Source: Polycladidibacter hongkongensis
GTDB taxonomy: Bacteria; Pseudomonadota; Alphaproteobacteria; Rhizobiales; Stappiaceae
Direction of reading: 5' to 3'
Assembly: GCF_001561995.1 (NCBI RefSeq)
Contig: NZ_LLWC01000020.1
Span: 1-64,000, forward strand
Length of the DNA stretch: 64,000 bases
The translations under genes were made by a program, and so were the position numbers. Shown here one piece after another: positions 16,932 through 24,721 of the stretch (position 1 is its first letter; each line of letters begins with the position of its first letter). The notes beneath the pieces are model-generated. The model did not search any database and was not told the DNA's origin. It was given only the letters and a program-made list of their open reading frames with translations.

Positions 16932-16977
16932 CCGCTCGCATCTACGAGCGGACAAGAGGTGACCGAAAGGCCACCCC
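16932..16977 (-). terminator. Two adjacent hairpins after the lyase-like gene
   Basis: Within 50 bases of the stop of the lyase-like gene there is a perfect dyad, CCGCTCG (16932-16938) with CGAGCGG (16945-16951), and beside it GGTG-A-CC/GG-C-CACC around a GAAA loop (about 16957-16975). They may end or weaken transcription before dctP. The T run expected of a strong intrinsic terminator is lacking. Confidence 0.4.
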
Positions 16978-16983
16978 GTTATC

Positions 16984-17883
16984 TTACTTGGCGATCCAGT
17001 CTCTAAAGCCTGGTGCGTTCACCGCATCCTCGATGATCTTGCGAGGATTATCTCCACGAAGCGTAAATGGCGCCCGTGAAGGACCGCAATCAACGCCAAG
17101 GATTTCTAGAGTGAGCTTGGTGCCAGGCATAACGCCGGTTTGTATGATCGCGCGAACATAATCCTGCGAAATCATTTGCAACTCACGCATGCGCATAAGA
17201 TCATTTGCCTGAGCCGCCTCATGGATAGCCATGTAAAGGTTACCAAGGACATTGTAGGTGGTGCCAATACCCCCATCTACGCCGAGTGCATAAGCGCTGG
17301 AGAGCAATTCATCAAAGCCGTAGAAATAAGCAACGTCTGGGCGAGCTTTCTGCAGGCAAGATAGGCCAAACAAATCAGAGCTGGTGAACTTCAACCCAGT
17401 TACGTTTGGCAGATCAAGCACCTTGACCATCTCATCAATCGGCGTTGGGCGACCTGTCCGGAATGGCGCTTCATACACGATCAACGGCAGATCGGTTGCC
17501 TGAGACAGTGCACGATAATACTCGAAAATTTCCTGCTGATTGAAAGGATAAGAGTGAGGGGGGAGGGCGGATAGCCCATCATATCCAAGCGCAGCCGCAT
17601 TTTCCGCTAGCGCGATAGATTCTTTCAAAGATGGCTGCCCAACATGGGCAATCAGCTGCTTGCCTGTTGCTTTTGCACTGTCACGACATTGAACTTGCTG
17701 CTGCTTCAGTTCTGCAAAGCTCATCAGCGCGCCTTCTGCGCTGCTACCGCCTACAAACAAGCCAGTTACGTTTTGCCGCAAAACATAGCCAAGAATGTTT
17801 TCCTGGCGTTTGGCGCAGTACTCACCCGCATCTGTGAAACCCGTAAGCAATGCCACGTGCAAACCGGATAGAATCTTTGTCAT
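16984..17883 (-). CDS. Dihydrodipicolinate synthase/N-acetylneuraminate lyase family aldolase
   Basis: This TIM-barrel aldolase of 299 residues makes or breaks a C-C bond at a pyruvate unit through a lysine Schiff base. The lysine lies in GLKFTSSDLF and the conserved Tyr in PLIVYEAPF. The block GFDELLSSAYALGVDGGIGTTYN resembles N-acetylneuraminate lyase (NanA) more than DapA, and GGSSAEG takes the place of the usual GSTGE/GTTGE loop. No other sialic acid gene is seen nearby; the GH88 neighbour suggests a 2-keto-3-deoxy sugar acid substrate instead. ATG at 17883 was chosen over 17898 because the conserved start MTKILSGLHVALLTGF fits and GGGA is six bases upstream. It is first in the minus-strand group and divergent from a GntR gene. 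Confidence 0.85.
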   Translation of the reverse strand: MTKILSGLHVALLTGFTDAGEYCAKRQENILGYVLRQNVTGLFVGGSSAEGALMSFAELKQQQVQCRDSAKATGKQLIAHVGQPSLKESIALAENAAALGYDGLSALPPHSYPFNQQEIFEYYRALSQATDLPLIVYEAPFRTGRPTPIDEMVKVLDLPNVTGLKFTSSDLFGLSCLQKARPDVAYFYGFDELLSSAYALGVDGGIGTTYNVLGNLYMAIHEAAQANDLMRMRELQMISQDYVRAIIQTGVMPGTKLTLEILGVDCGPSRAPFTLRGDNPRKIIEDAVNAPGFRDWIAK

Positions 17884-17954
17884 TGTTGATCCCAACATTT
17901 TCTTGGCGCTCAGCAGCCTCCCTGAGAGCGCGTAGACAAATTAATACCAATTCA

Positions 17955-17999
17955 CGACAAATACACAAGTGATGTATAACACTTACAAATTCTTTGTCG
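17955..17999. promoter_or_regulatory. Nested inverted repeats, candidate GntR operator
   Basis: In the 276-base divergent gap, an inner dyad AAGTG (17967-17971) ... CACTT (17980-17984) surrounds ATGTATAA. An outer dyad CGACAAA (17955-17961) ... TTTGTCG (17993-17999) is almost concentric with it. The layout suits a dimeric or tetrameric FCD regulator made by the gene at 18160 and controlling the aldolase/TRAP/GH88 genes. The assignment is by position and symmetry only. Confidence 0.45.
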
Positions 18000-18159
18000 C
18001 CAATCTATCATTTTTGGCATACCATTCTCTCAATCACCAAGGACCTCACAGGCATACTTTGAATACAAACTAAAATTGCAGTTCGTCGCATAGAATGGTT
18101 TCAGGTAATTTGTTAGGACGCGCTATTGCGAAAAGGCGGCACCGATAGGGGAAGAAACA

Positions 18160-18870
18160 ATGGCGCATACGATAGAAAAGCACTCATCATTCACGATAGC
18201 AGAAACGCTGATTGCGGAAATCGTGTCAGGCGTGTTTTCGCAGACCACAAACTTGCCATCGGAACGCGAACTCTGTGAACGGTTCAATGTATCGCGTACC
18301 ATTATTCGTGAGGCAATCCTGCGTATTCAACTTGCGGGATACTTGGAAATACAGCCTGGCCGTAGGGCACAGGTTACCACTCCCAAAGTGGCACAGATTA
18401 TAGAAACAGCCGCGCAACAAATCCAACGAGTTCTTGGGAAAACCGAGAGCATTTCGCAAATGGAGCAAATCAGACAGCATCTTGAATGCGGGTCTGTTCG
18501 CGAAGCAGTTCACAAGGCATCAAATCAGCAGATTGCGCTAATGCGCGACGCGCTGGAGCACAACTATCACGCTATCGGCACCCCCCAGTTCCTCGCAACC
18601 GACAACGCGTTTCACAAAAGCATTGCTATCGTTTCCGGCAATGAGATGATCCTCGCACTTTATGGAGATTATCTAGACACAATGCTGGCGCAGCGCCCGA
18701 CGTGGCAAGATCCAGAAGCGCATGATCGCTTGGTCTACAAAGAGCATTTAGCTATCTATGAATGCATCTTGGGAGGGGACGCGGACAAAGCCGCGGCCCT
18801 CATGCGGCGGCATCTGGAGCGATCCTATCGCTCCAGACTGCTTTCAGTTGAGCCACTTGCCATCGATTAG
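18160..18870 (+). CDS. GntR-family transcriptional regulator, FCD subfamily
   Basis: This 236-residue regulator has a winged helix-turn-helix at about residues 14-75 (LPSERELCERFNVSRTIIREAILRIQLAGYL) and an FCD helical domain with DNAFHKSIAIVSGNE and the late HLAIYECILGGDADKAAALM motif. It should repress the divergent aldolase/TRAP/GH88 genes and release when a sugar acid binds. AGGGGAAG precedes the ATG by six bases. Its last codon overlaps the stop of the convergent aldehyde dehydrogenase by four bases, so both operons meet here with no terminator between them. Confidence 0.88.
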   Translation: MAHTIEKHSSFTIAETLIAEIVSGVFSQTTNLPSERELCERFNVSRTIIREAILRIQLAGYLEIQPGRRAQVTTPKVAQIIETAAQQIQRVLGKTESISQMEQIRQHLECGSVREAVHKASNQQIALMRDALEHNYHAIGTPQFLATDNAFHKSIAIVSGNEMILALYGDYLDTMLAQRPTWQDPEAHDRLVYKEHLAIYECILGGDADKAAALMRRHLERSYRSRLLSVEPLAID

Positions 18871-20324
18871 CGTTGGTAAATTGACTGCTCGCGTGTAAAG
18901 AAATCCAGCGAACTGCGCCCGACTGAGCCTGTTCCCAAGCCCGAGTTTTTCGTACCGATGAATGGCATGTTGTCATCAGGTGTTGTGCCATGATTGATGT
19001 GCAACATGCCGACCTCTGCCTGCGACTGTACAAGATCCTGCACGTGTCTGTCATTGCTAAATAAAGCGGCGGTCAGGCCGAACTTGGTGGCATTGAGCTT
19101 TTCAATGGCCTCTTCAGGACTGTTAAAGGTCTCAAGCGTCAGGACCGGGCCAAATACCTCTTCCTGAACTGCCGGATTTTGTAGGTTGCTGCAACCAAGC
19201 AGTGTTGGTTGAAAAAACAGACCGTTCGAGCTGGCATCCGGCGCAAACCGTTTCCCACCAAGAAGAAGTTCCGCCCCAGCAGAAACAGCGCGCTCAACAA
19301 TGCCCTCAATCGCTTTTAGCTGGCCTGCTGTGGTAATCGGCCCCAAAGAGGTCCTCTCTATGCGTCCATCACCAGCGATGAGTTTGGCAAAATAAGTTTT
19401 GGCGAGCTCGATAACACGGTCTCGATGGCTCTCATGAACAATAAGACGCGATATGGCCGTGCAGCGTTGCCCTGCGCATTGTAGCGCTGCTGCAAACACC
19501 TGCTCAAGTACTGCCGGAAGATCACAATCCCGATCAAGGATCGCTGCATTTTTACCGCCCAACTCCAAGGAAACAGGAGTGAGGTTTGCACCCGCAACAG
19601 CCGCGATCTTTTGGCCCGTTGTCACCGAACCGGTAAATGCAACAGCTTTGATGTTATGATGGGCGACCAACTGCGCCGCCACATCTGCACCACCACACAC
19701 ATATTGCAGCACACCGTCCGGCAGAATTCCATCTGCCAGCTTCACCAATGTAAGAGCGGCGGCTGGCGTATACTCAGAGGGCTTGAGCAAGGCCGTGTTG
19801 CCCACGAGTAAAGCAGGAACCACCTTTCGCAGCGGAGTCATTACAGGGAAATTCCAAGGACATATCGCCGCGATCGCACCTAAGGGGCGCCGTAGACACA
19901 GATTGCGCTGTTCTGCGTGGCTTGAAGGCAGCTCATACCCGCCATGGTTTGCAGCAAAGGCAATCATCATACGCGCTTCACGTAAAGATTTCCCAATCTC
20001 TGCATTTGCTTCTCGAAGCGGCTTGCCTTGTTGCTGTGTGATTTGCGCCGCAAGCTGCTCAGCACTTCCCTCAATAGTCTCAAGCCACTGGGAGACAAGG
20101 CGGCTGCGCTGCGGCAAAGGCATGTTTTTCCAGCTTGTAAAGCTCGCTGTCGCCTTCGTGACAGCGGCATCGACATGCACAGAGTTTGCCCATTCATAAC
20201 AACCGGTTTTCTCGGTTTGATCTGCTGGACTATAGCAGGTCACTGCTTGAAGGGGCGTTTCTCCGGCCATAAGCGAAGGCCAAATTGCCGGAGCTACGGG
20301 AGCGTCTAAGGTTCTTTTTGACAT
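18867..20324 (-). CDS. NAD(P)-dependent aldehyde dehydrogenase, probable 2-oxoglutarate-semialdehyde type
   Basis: This 485-residue protein has every aldehyde dehydrogenase landmark: oxyanion Asn158 (CPWNFPVM), the cofactor motif FTGSVTTGQKI, general-base Glu254 (LELGGKNA) and nucleophile Cys288 (QCAGQRCT). It is close in layout to succinate-semialdehyde and 2-oxoglutarate-semialdehyde dehydrogenases. Because it ends an operon with a sugar-acid dehydratase, the likely step is oxidation of 2-oxoglutarate semialdehyde to 2-oxoglutarate, the last step of oxidative uronate/aldarate breakdown. Substrate choice is inferred from context. It lies 20 bases after the HpaI aldolase gene. Confidence 0.88.
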   Translation of the reverse strand: MSKRTLDAPVAPAIWPSLMAGETPLQAVTCYSPADQTEKTGCYEWANSVHVDAAVTKATASFTSWKNMPLPQRSRLVSQWLETIEGSAEQLAAQITQQQGKPLREANAEIGKSLREARMMIAFAANHGGYELPSSHAEQRNLCLRRPLGAIAAICPWNFPVMTPLRKVVPALLVGNTALLKPSEYTPAAALTLVKLADGILPDGVLQYVCGGADVAAQLVAHHNIKAVAFTGSVTTGQKIAAVAGANLTPVSLELGGKNAAILDRDCDLPAVLEQVFAAALQCAGQRCTAISRLIVHESHRDRVIELAKTYFAKLIAGDGRIERTSLGPITTAGQLKAIEGIVERAVSAGAELLLGGKRFAPDASSNGLFFQPTLLGCSNLQNPAVQEEVFGPVLTLETFNSPEEAIEKLNATKFGLTAALFSNDRHVQDLVQSQAEVGMLHINHGTTPDDNMPFIGTKNSGLGTGSVGRSSLDFFTREQSIYQR

Positions 20325-20344
20325 AATAATCGGAGTTTCCCGTG

Positions 20345-21127
20345 TTATCTAAGTAGCGACATCGCGCCGTTGCGCAAGAAGGCCTGATCGGAACCTCCCG
20401 GCGCCAGTGCAATACCTTCCATTTGCAGTTGCTCAGAGCTTTTGCCCGGAAATGGGAGGCACCCAGCAAGTTTTCCCGAAGCTTTGACTTGCGATAGGAT
20501 AGAATGCAGCGCGCTTTGGAAGATGTCGCACTCATAATCACGAAAAACACCGAGTGCAGCTGACAAATCATTGGGGCCTACAAAGAAGCCGTCGACGCGC
20601 TCTTCCTTAAGCATCTCCGGCAGGTTATCGATAGCCTGTGGGCTCTCCACCTGCAAAAACACTGTGATCGCCTCATTCGCATTGGCGAAATAGCTCTCCG
20701 CTTCATAGCCATAATCGGCGGCGGTTATAGCCCCAACGGCAACCCCGCGCTGCCCCTCTGGGGCGAAAAGCGCAGAACTCATAATGGAACGCGCCTGTTC
20801 AGCATCATCAACACAAGGCGCGAGCAGTCCGCTTGCGCCGGTATCCAGAATGCGCTTGATCGCACCGGCAGAGTGATCCGGCAAACGGACAATAATCGCC
20901 GTATCAAAGTGTTCCAGCGCCAAAACCTGTGCGCGCAAGCCATCTATGCTGCCAGCGCCATGCTCCAAATCTACTATTAAGTAATCAAGACCGGCACGCG
21001 CCATGAGATAGGCTACATCTGCGCTGCCCAGAGTGGACCAAGCACCATAGACAGGCTGTCGCGCAGCTAGCTTTCGGCGGAATTTCAAAGCTTTTTCAAG
21101 TGAACGAGGCAATACAGCCGTAGTCAT
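20345..21127 (-). CDS. HpcH/HpaI-family class II aldolase (2-keto-3-deoxy sugar acid aldolase type)
   Basis: This 260-residue TIM-barrel aldolase has the HpaI/GarL signatures: VYGAWSTLGS, catalytic His56 in VDLEHG, the phosphate/carboxylate Arg in VRLPDHS, and metal ligands in FLQVESPQAI (Glu) and VGPNDLSAALG (Asp). Family members split 2-keto-3-deoxy acids to pyruvate and an aldehyde; GarL makes tartronate semialdehyde from 5-keto-4-deoxyglucarate. ATG at 21127 was taken because GAGGA lies eight bases upstream and it avoids overlap with the next gene. It gives the operon a second, aldolytic way to use the dehydratase product. Confidence 0.88.
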   Translation of the reverse strand: MTTAVLPRSLEKALKFRRKLAARQPVYGAWSTLGSADVAYLMARAGLDYLIVDLEHGAGSIDGLRAQVLALEHFDTAIIVRLPDHSAGAIKRILDTGASGLLAPCVDDAEQARSIMSSALFAPEGQRGVAVGAITAADYGYEAESYFANANEAITVFLQVESPQAIDNLPEMLKEERVDGFFVGPNDLSAALGVFRDYECDIFQSALHSILSQVKASGKLAGCLPFPGKSSEQLQMEGIALAPGGSDQAFLRNGAMSLLR

Positions 21128-21137
21128 CACGTTGTCC

Positions 21138-21422
21138 TCAAGTAGAGCTGCGCAGGCTGCGCAAATTATGTATGTGTACCCATTGGCCAATCTCTATCGG
21201 CTGGTAGGCAAAACCAATATCAAAGCCACCGCGATGAATGACCGCACCTTCCTCGATGCTTTGCACTGCAATTTTATGATAACGGGGAATGGCCTCCTTG
21301 GCCTGAAAAACCCTTGGAGAGGCAAGGCCTTGAACGTGTATCTCGTCACCTGCCGCAACCTCGTGCATCACATTGGCGATAGGATCCTCCTGCCGTAGTA
21401 CTCTGGCTATTTTTCGGCTCAT
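21138..21422 (-). CDS. UxaA-family dehydratase, small (SAF-domain) subunit
   Basis: This 94-residue protein corresponds to the N-terminal SAF domain of altronate/galactarate dehydratases (UxaA, GarD), recognised by VMHEVAAGDEIHV, EAIPRYHKIAV and the conserved ending QWVHIHNLRS. In most of the family it is fused to the large domain. Here it is a separate gene overlapping the large-subunit gene by four bases (ATGA), as in SuyA/SuyB-type lyases. It forms the metal-dependent dehydratase with the product of the next gene. Confidence 0.85.
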   Translation of the reverse strand: MSRKIARVLRQEDPIANVMHEVAAGDEIHVQGLASPRVFQAKEAIPRYHKIAVQSIEEGAVIHRGGFDIGFAYQPIEIGQWVHIHNLRSLRSST

Positions 21423-22585
21423 AGTGCAGCTCCAAACCGGCTGATGGTTTCATCACCTTCTTTGAGTATTTCGCCATAAGTGCTGGCGCCGCTGGCAACG
21501 GCACACATGTATCCAACAAGATCTTGGGTAACCGCTTCCAGAGATTGCGAGCTGTCAAGAAGCAGCGCACTTGCATCAAAATCAATCTGCTCTAGCAAGC
21601 GGCGACAGGTGCCATCATTAGCGCTGATCTTGATAGTTGGTGCCAATGCACTCACATAGCTGTTGCCAAGACCAGTGGTGAAAAGATTGAGCTGCGCTCC
21701 AGCGCTGCAAAAGCCGCTGAGCGATTCTGGCGTATAACTTGCAGCATTCATTAGGTGTAGGCCCGGTGATTGCGGGGCCTCGCCGTACTTCAGTAAGGAT
21801 TGTATCTGGCTAGATCCCGCTTTGGCGGCGGAACCGCTTGCTTTCTCTTCGATTGTTGAAAGGCCACCGCGGATGTTTGCAGCATTTGGATTGATGCCAA
21901 GCAGGTCAATGCCAGCATCCAGCGCGCTGAATTCTAATCCCTTTACAGCGTCAATGATCGCTTTGCCTGTGGCGTCATCTTTGGCGCGCGCAGCTAACTG
22001 ACGTTCGGTACCCAGCCACTCCAGCGTCTCTCCAAGGATAACTTGCGCTCCATTGGTAACCAGATGATCGCTAACAGCGCCTAGGAGCGGATTTGCTGCT
22101 AGGCCTGAAGTGGGGTCTGACAACCCACACTCCAGCCCCACGCGAAGCGCAGAAAGGGGAAATTCGCGCCGTTTATGCCCGGAGCATTCGTGTAGCAAGC
22201 GCGCGCCTGCTCGAATGGCCCGATCTGTCAGTGTGAGGCAATCATGGTCCACCTCATCAAGACAAATAGCGTAAAACGGACGACCACTGCGCGCTGCAAC
22301 CTCACTTAAGCGATCACAACGCGGACGGTCCGCACTGATGATAAGAAGAGCACCGTTGTTGGGGTGGAGAGCAAAGCCAAGAAGTGCTCGCTCGGTACTC
22401 TCAAGATCATCACCAATCATTCCCATGCCATATGGTGTTGAAGCAAGCACTGACCCGGCAAGGGAGGAATGTACCCGCCGCGCCGTTGGTGCTGTGAGGC
22501 CTGTCGCATTCAATACCAGCAAGTGGTTCCGAACACCCGGCAGGCCGGACACACGTTCGTACCCGCTAAACCCATTCGGTTGCAT
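21419..22585 (-). CDS. UxaA-family dehydratase, large catalytic subunit
   Basis: This 388-residue protein corresponds to the large part of altronate/galactarate dehydratase. It starts at the conserved FSGYERVSGLPGVRNHLLVL, has the PYGMGMIGDD segment, ECSGHKRREFPLSALRVGLECGLSDPTSGLAANP with metal-binding cysteine and acidic positions, and ends with the ATGxxSQ-like DGTCRR and GEILKEGDETIS regions. It should dehydrate an aldonate, aldarate or related sulfonated acid to a 2-keto-3-deoxy product. The neighbouring aldolase and semialdehyde dehydrogenase favour an aldarate such as galactarate. It is translationally coupled to the small subunit and 18 bases after the amidohydrolase gene. Confidence 0.87.
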   Translation of the reverse strand: MQPNGFSGYERVSGLPGVRNHLLVLNATGLTAPTARRVHSSLAGSVLASTPYGMGMIGDDLESTERALLGFALHPNNGALLIISADRPRCDRLSEVAARSGRPFYAICLDEVDHDCLTLTDRAIRAGARLLHECSGHKRREFPLSALRVGLECGLSDPTSGLAANPLLGAVSDHLVTNGAQVILGETLEWLGTERQLAARAKDDATGKAIIDAVKGLEFSALDAGIDLLGINPNAANIRGGLSTIEEKASGSAAKAGSSQIQSLLKYGEAPQSPGLHLMNAASYTPESLSGFCSAGAQLNLFTTGLGNSYVSALAPTIKISANDGTCRRLLEQIDFDASALLLDSSQSLEAVTQDLVGYMCAVASGASTYGEILKEGDETISRFGAAL

Positions 22586-22603
22586 TCCTGCCCTCCATTC
22601 TTG

Positions 22604-23554
22604 TTATGAGAAAAAGGCCTTTTCAGCGGCGCCCGCCAGCAACCACTGTTTTTCATCGGCACTCAGGCCAAGTCCAGAATTGATCAGATCAAATGAGGCC
22701 TGCAGGTTATGCGGCTTTTCATACTCAAGAACCGGAAGGTCAGAGCCCCACATCAAACGCTCCACGCCATAGGCTTCAATCAGCTTCGCAATCTGCGACT
22801 TCAGTTTATCGTAGGGTGGCAGATCAAACTTGTTAAAGCCGGAGACTTTGACAAATACATTCTCTCTTTTGGCAAGTGCCAACAGGCGACCAAGTTGCTT
22901 GTCATCCCCGGGCATCACAGTACCCATGTGGTCAATAACAACGCGGGTTTGTGGGTGCTTGTCGCAAAGCGCCGCAATATGCAGCAGAGCGTCATCATCC
23001 ATCTTGGCATTGTTGCGGATTAGCGGGCAGATATTAAGATTTTCATTCGCGGCAACTTTGAACATCTCGTTCATGATAGGCGAGGCCACCCAATCAGCAG
23101 TGCCAAACCCACGCACGCGGAAGCCCTTAACTCCCTCAGCCTTTTTCTCAAGCATGAGAGCCGGGCCCTGCTCATTGGTTTCTCCAACTGCGCCAACAAC
23201 TGCAAACTGGCCTGGATGCTCTTTGGCAGCGTCTGTCAGATAGGAACTGTCAAGGCCGTGATACCAAATGTGCTGTACAAGCACGATCTTGTTCACCCGG
23301 AGCGGCTTTTCCAGTTGCAACAGCCCGCTGGCGCTTACATCTGTTGGCTTGAGGTCCTCCCGCGTGCGGCCCTTGTTCATCGGATAGCGGCTCAGATCGG
23401 AGCTCCATGCATGACAATGCGCGTCAACCCAGCTGCCTGCCTCCCCTTTGGCCCAAGCTAGTCCCGGCGCGCTGGCAAGCGCTAGCGCAGCGGTTGTACC
23501 AGCTAGAAATTGGCGCCGATCCAAACCAGATGTATGTAATTGTTTCTTCTTCAT
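22604..23554 (-). CDS. Tat-exported amidohydrolase-family protein (probable sugar-acid lactonase)
   Basis: This 316-residue amidohydrolase-2 family TIM barrel has a twin-arginine signal peptide at its start (LDRRQFLAGTTAALALASAP, then LAWA|K). The mature protein has the metal site VDAHCHAW, then VLVQHIWYHG, VIDHMGTV and WGSDLPVLE, with the terminal Asp ligand, matching lactonases of sugar lactones. Export by Tat places it folded in the periplasm, beside the TctC binding protein, so it may open a lactone before uptake. ATG at 23554 was chosen because AGGAGG lies four to eight bases upstream. Relatives in uronate pathways usually lack a signal peptide, so its location is unusual. Confidence 0.82.
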   Translation of the reverse strand: MKKKQLHTSGLDRRQFLAGTTAALALASAPGLAWAKGEAGSWVDAHCHAWSSDLSRYPMNKGRTREDLKPTDVSASGLLQLEKPLRVNKIVLVQHIWYHGLDSSYLTDAAKEHPGQFAVVGAVGETNEQGPALMLEKKAEGVKGFRVRGFGTADWVASPIMNEMFKVAANENLNICPLIRNNAKMDDDALLHIAALCDKHPQTRVVIDHMGTVMPGDDKQLGRLLALAKRENVFVKVSGFNKFDLPPYDKLKSQIAKLIEAYGVERLMWGSDLPVLEYEKPHNLQASFDLINSGLGLSADEKQWLLAGAAEKAFFS

Positions 23555-23606
23555 TTTCCCCTCCTCTTCAAACGAAGGTGACGGCACGCCGCCACCTCAA
23601 AAAACG

Positions 23607-24707
23607 CTAGAAAACTTTCTGCGTGCAGTTATCGATAAAGTCCCAATCCAAATCGATGCCCAGACCCGGCTTTTGCGGCAAGTGGGCCATGCCGTTTTCG
23701 ATATGGATGTCTTCCTTCAAACCGATATTGAACAGGTGCTCTGGCACCAGAACCTCGAAGAACTCGCAGTTCTTCATAGCCGCCGCGCAGTGCAGATTGA
23801 CCAACTCCAGTGGATGGTAGATCGCTGTGTGAATTTCGCAGTTCATAGCGAACGCCTCAGCTAAGTGTGCGGTTTTCATCATTGGCGTCACGCCGCCGCT
23901 CCAGCTCGCGTCAGCCCGCACGATGTCGATTGCGCGGCTGGCAATCAATTCAGCCACACCGCCGGGGTGATGCTCGGAGCACTCACCGCCGACAATCGGA
24001 ATATGTAAGGAGCGCGCCAACTCACGGGTTGCACTGCTCGCCTCGTCATAGTGCGCTTCTTCCAGCCAGTAGTAGTCGAGATCTTGCAATAGCTTGCCGA
24101 ATGCGAGGTTCTGCTGGAAGTTCATATTCCCCACCGGATCACTCATAAGTTTGAAATCCGGCCCCACCGCTTCACGGCAGGCAATATGGGCAGCAACACT
24201 CACTTTGTTATCCGCAGGCGGATGCAATTTATAAGCAGCCCAACCACGGTTTTTCAGGCGCAGCGCTTCTGCGGCATATGCTTCAGCGCTGTCCAGAGTT
24301 AGAGAGCTGCCGTAGATCGGCACAGCATCACGGTAGGCTCCTAGATACTTATAGAGAGGCAGATCGGCTGCAGTTGCTTCGGCTAGCCAGCAAGCAATAT
24401 CAAATGGTGCCAGAACATAGCTTTGCGCAAAATTCCAAGCCCGGTTGTACTTGCGAAATTCATGCCAGTTCTGCTCGCGGTAAGCTGTGTCACGACCCAA
24501 GAAGAACGGCTTGACCACATCCTCGCTTACTTGCCCCATGGCATTTGCAGCACGACCACCAAAACCAAACGTGTCAATTTCGATGCCTTCATCGGTTTTA
24601 AGTTTTAACACCAAAAACTCGAAGGCTAATGGACGACCATCTTTGAGTTTATGGTCCGTGTCCGGTTCGTGGCGACAGGAGCGAATATCAATTCCAGTTA
24701 TTTTCAT
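23607..24707 (-). CDS. Enolase-superfamily sugar-acid dehydratase/cycloisomerase (mandelate racemase group)
   Basis: This 366-residue protein has a capping domain and a barrel of the mandelate racemase/muconate lactonizing group. Metal ligands appear as D190 (MSDPVG), E216 (YWLEEAH) and E242 (GGECSEH). K160 in AYKLHP is the likely catalytic base, with D266 (RADASWSGG) and a His at 293 or 298 as the opposite dyad. Such enzymes dehydrate aldonates/aldarates or open galactarolactone by cycloisomerisation. With the lactonase, UxaA pair and semialdehyde dehydrogenase it fits a non-phosphorylated sugar-acid pathway. The reaction cannot be fixed from sequence. Confidence 0.85.
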   Translation of the reverse strand: MKITGIDIRSCRHEPDTDHKLKDGRPLAFEFLVLKLKTDEGIEIDTFGFGGRAANAMGQVSEDVVKPFFLGRDTAYREQNWHEFRKYNRAWNFAQSYVLAPFDIACWLAEATAADLPLYKYLGAYRDAVPIYGSSLTLDSAEAYAAEALRLKNRGWAAYKLHPPADNKVSVAAHIACREAVGPDFKLMSDPVGNMNFQQNLAFGKLLQDLDYYWLEEAHYDEASSATRELARSLHIPIVGGECSEHHPGGVAELIASRAIDIVRADASWSGGVTPMMKTAHLAEAFAMNCEIHTAIYHPLELVNLHCAAAMKNCEFFEVLVPEHLFNIGLKEDIHIENGMAHLPQKPGLGIDLDWDFIDNCTQKVF

Positions 24708-24721
24708 CGCAAGGGGGATCC

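Noticed and set aside
16984..17883. Sialic acid catabolism as the role of the lyase/TRAP group
   Set aside because: The aldolase is NanA-like, but no epimerase, kinase or deacetylase of sialate breakdown is present, while a GH88 uronate enzyme is.
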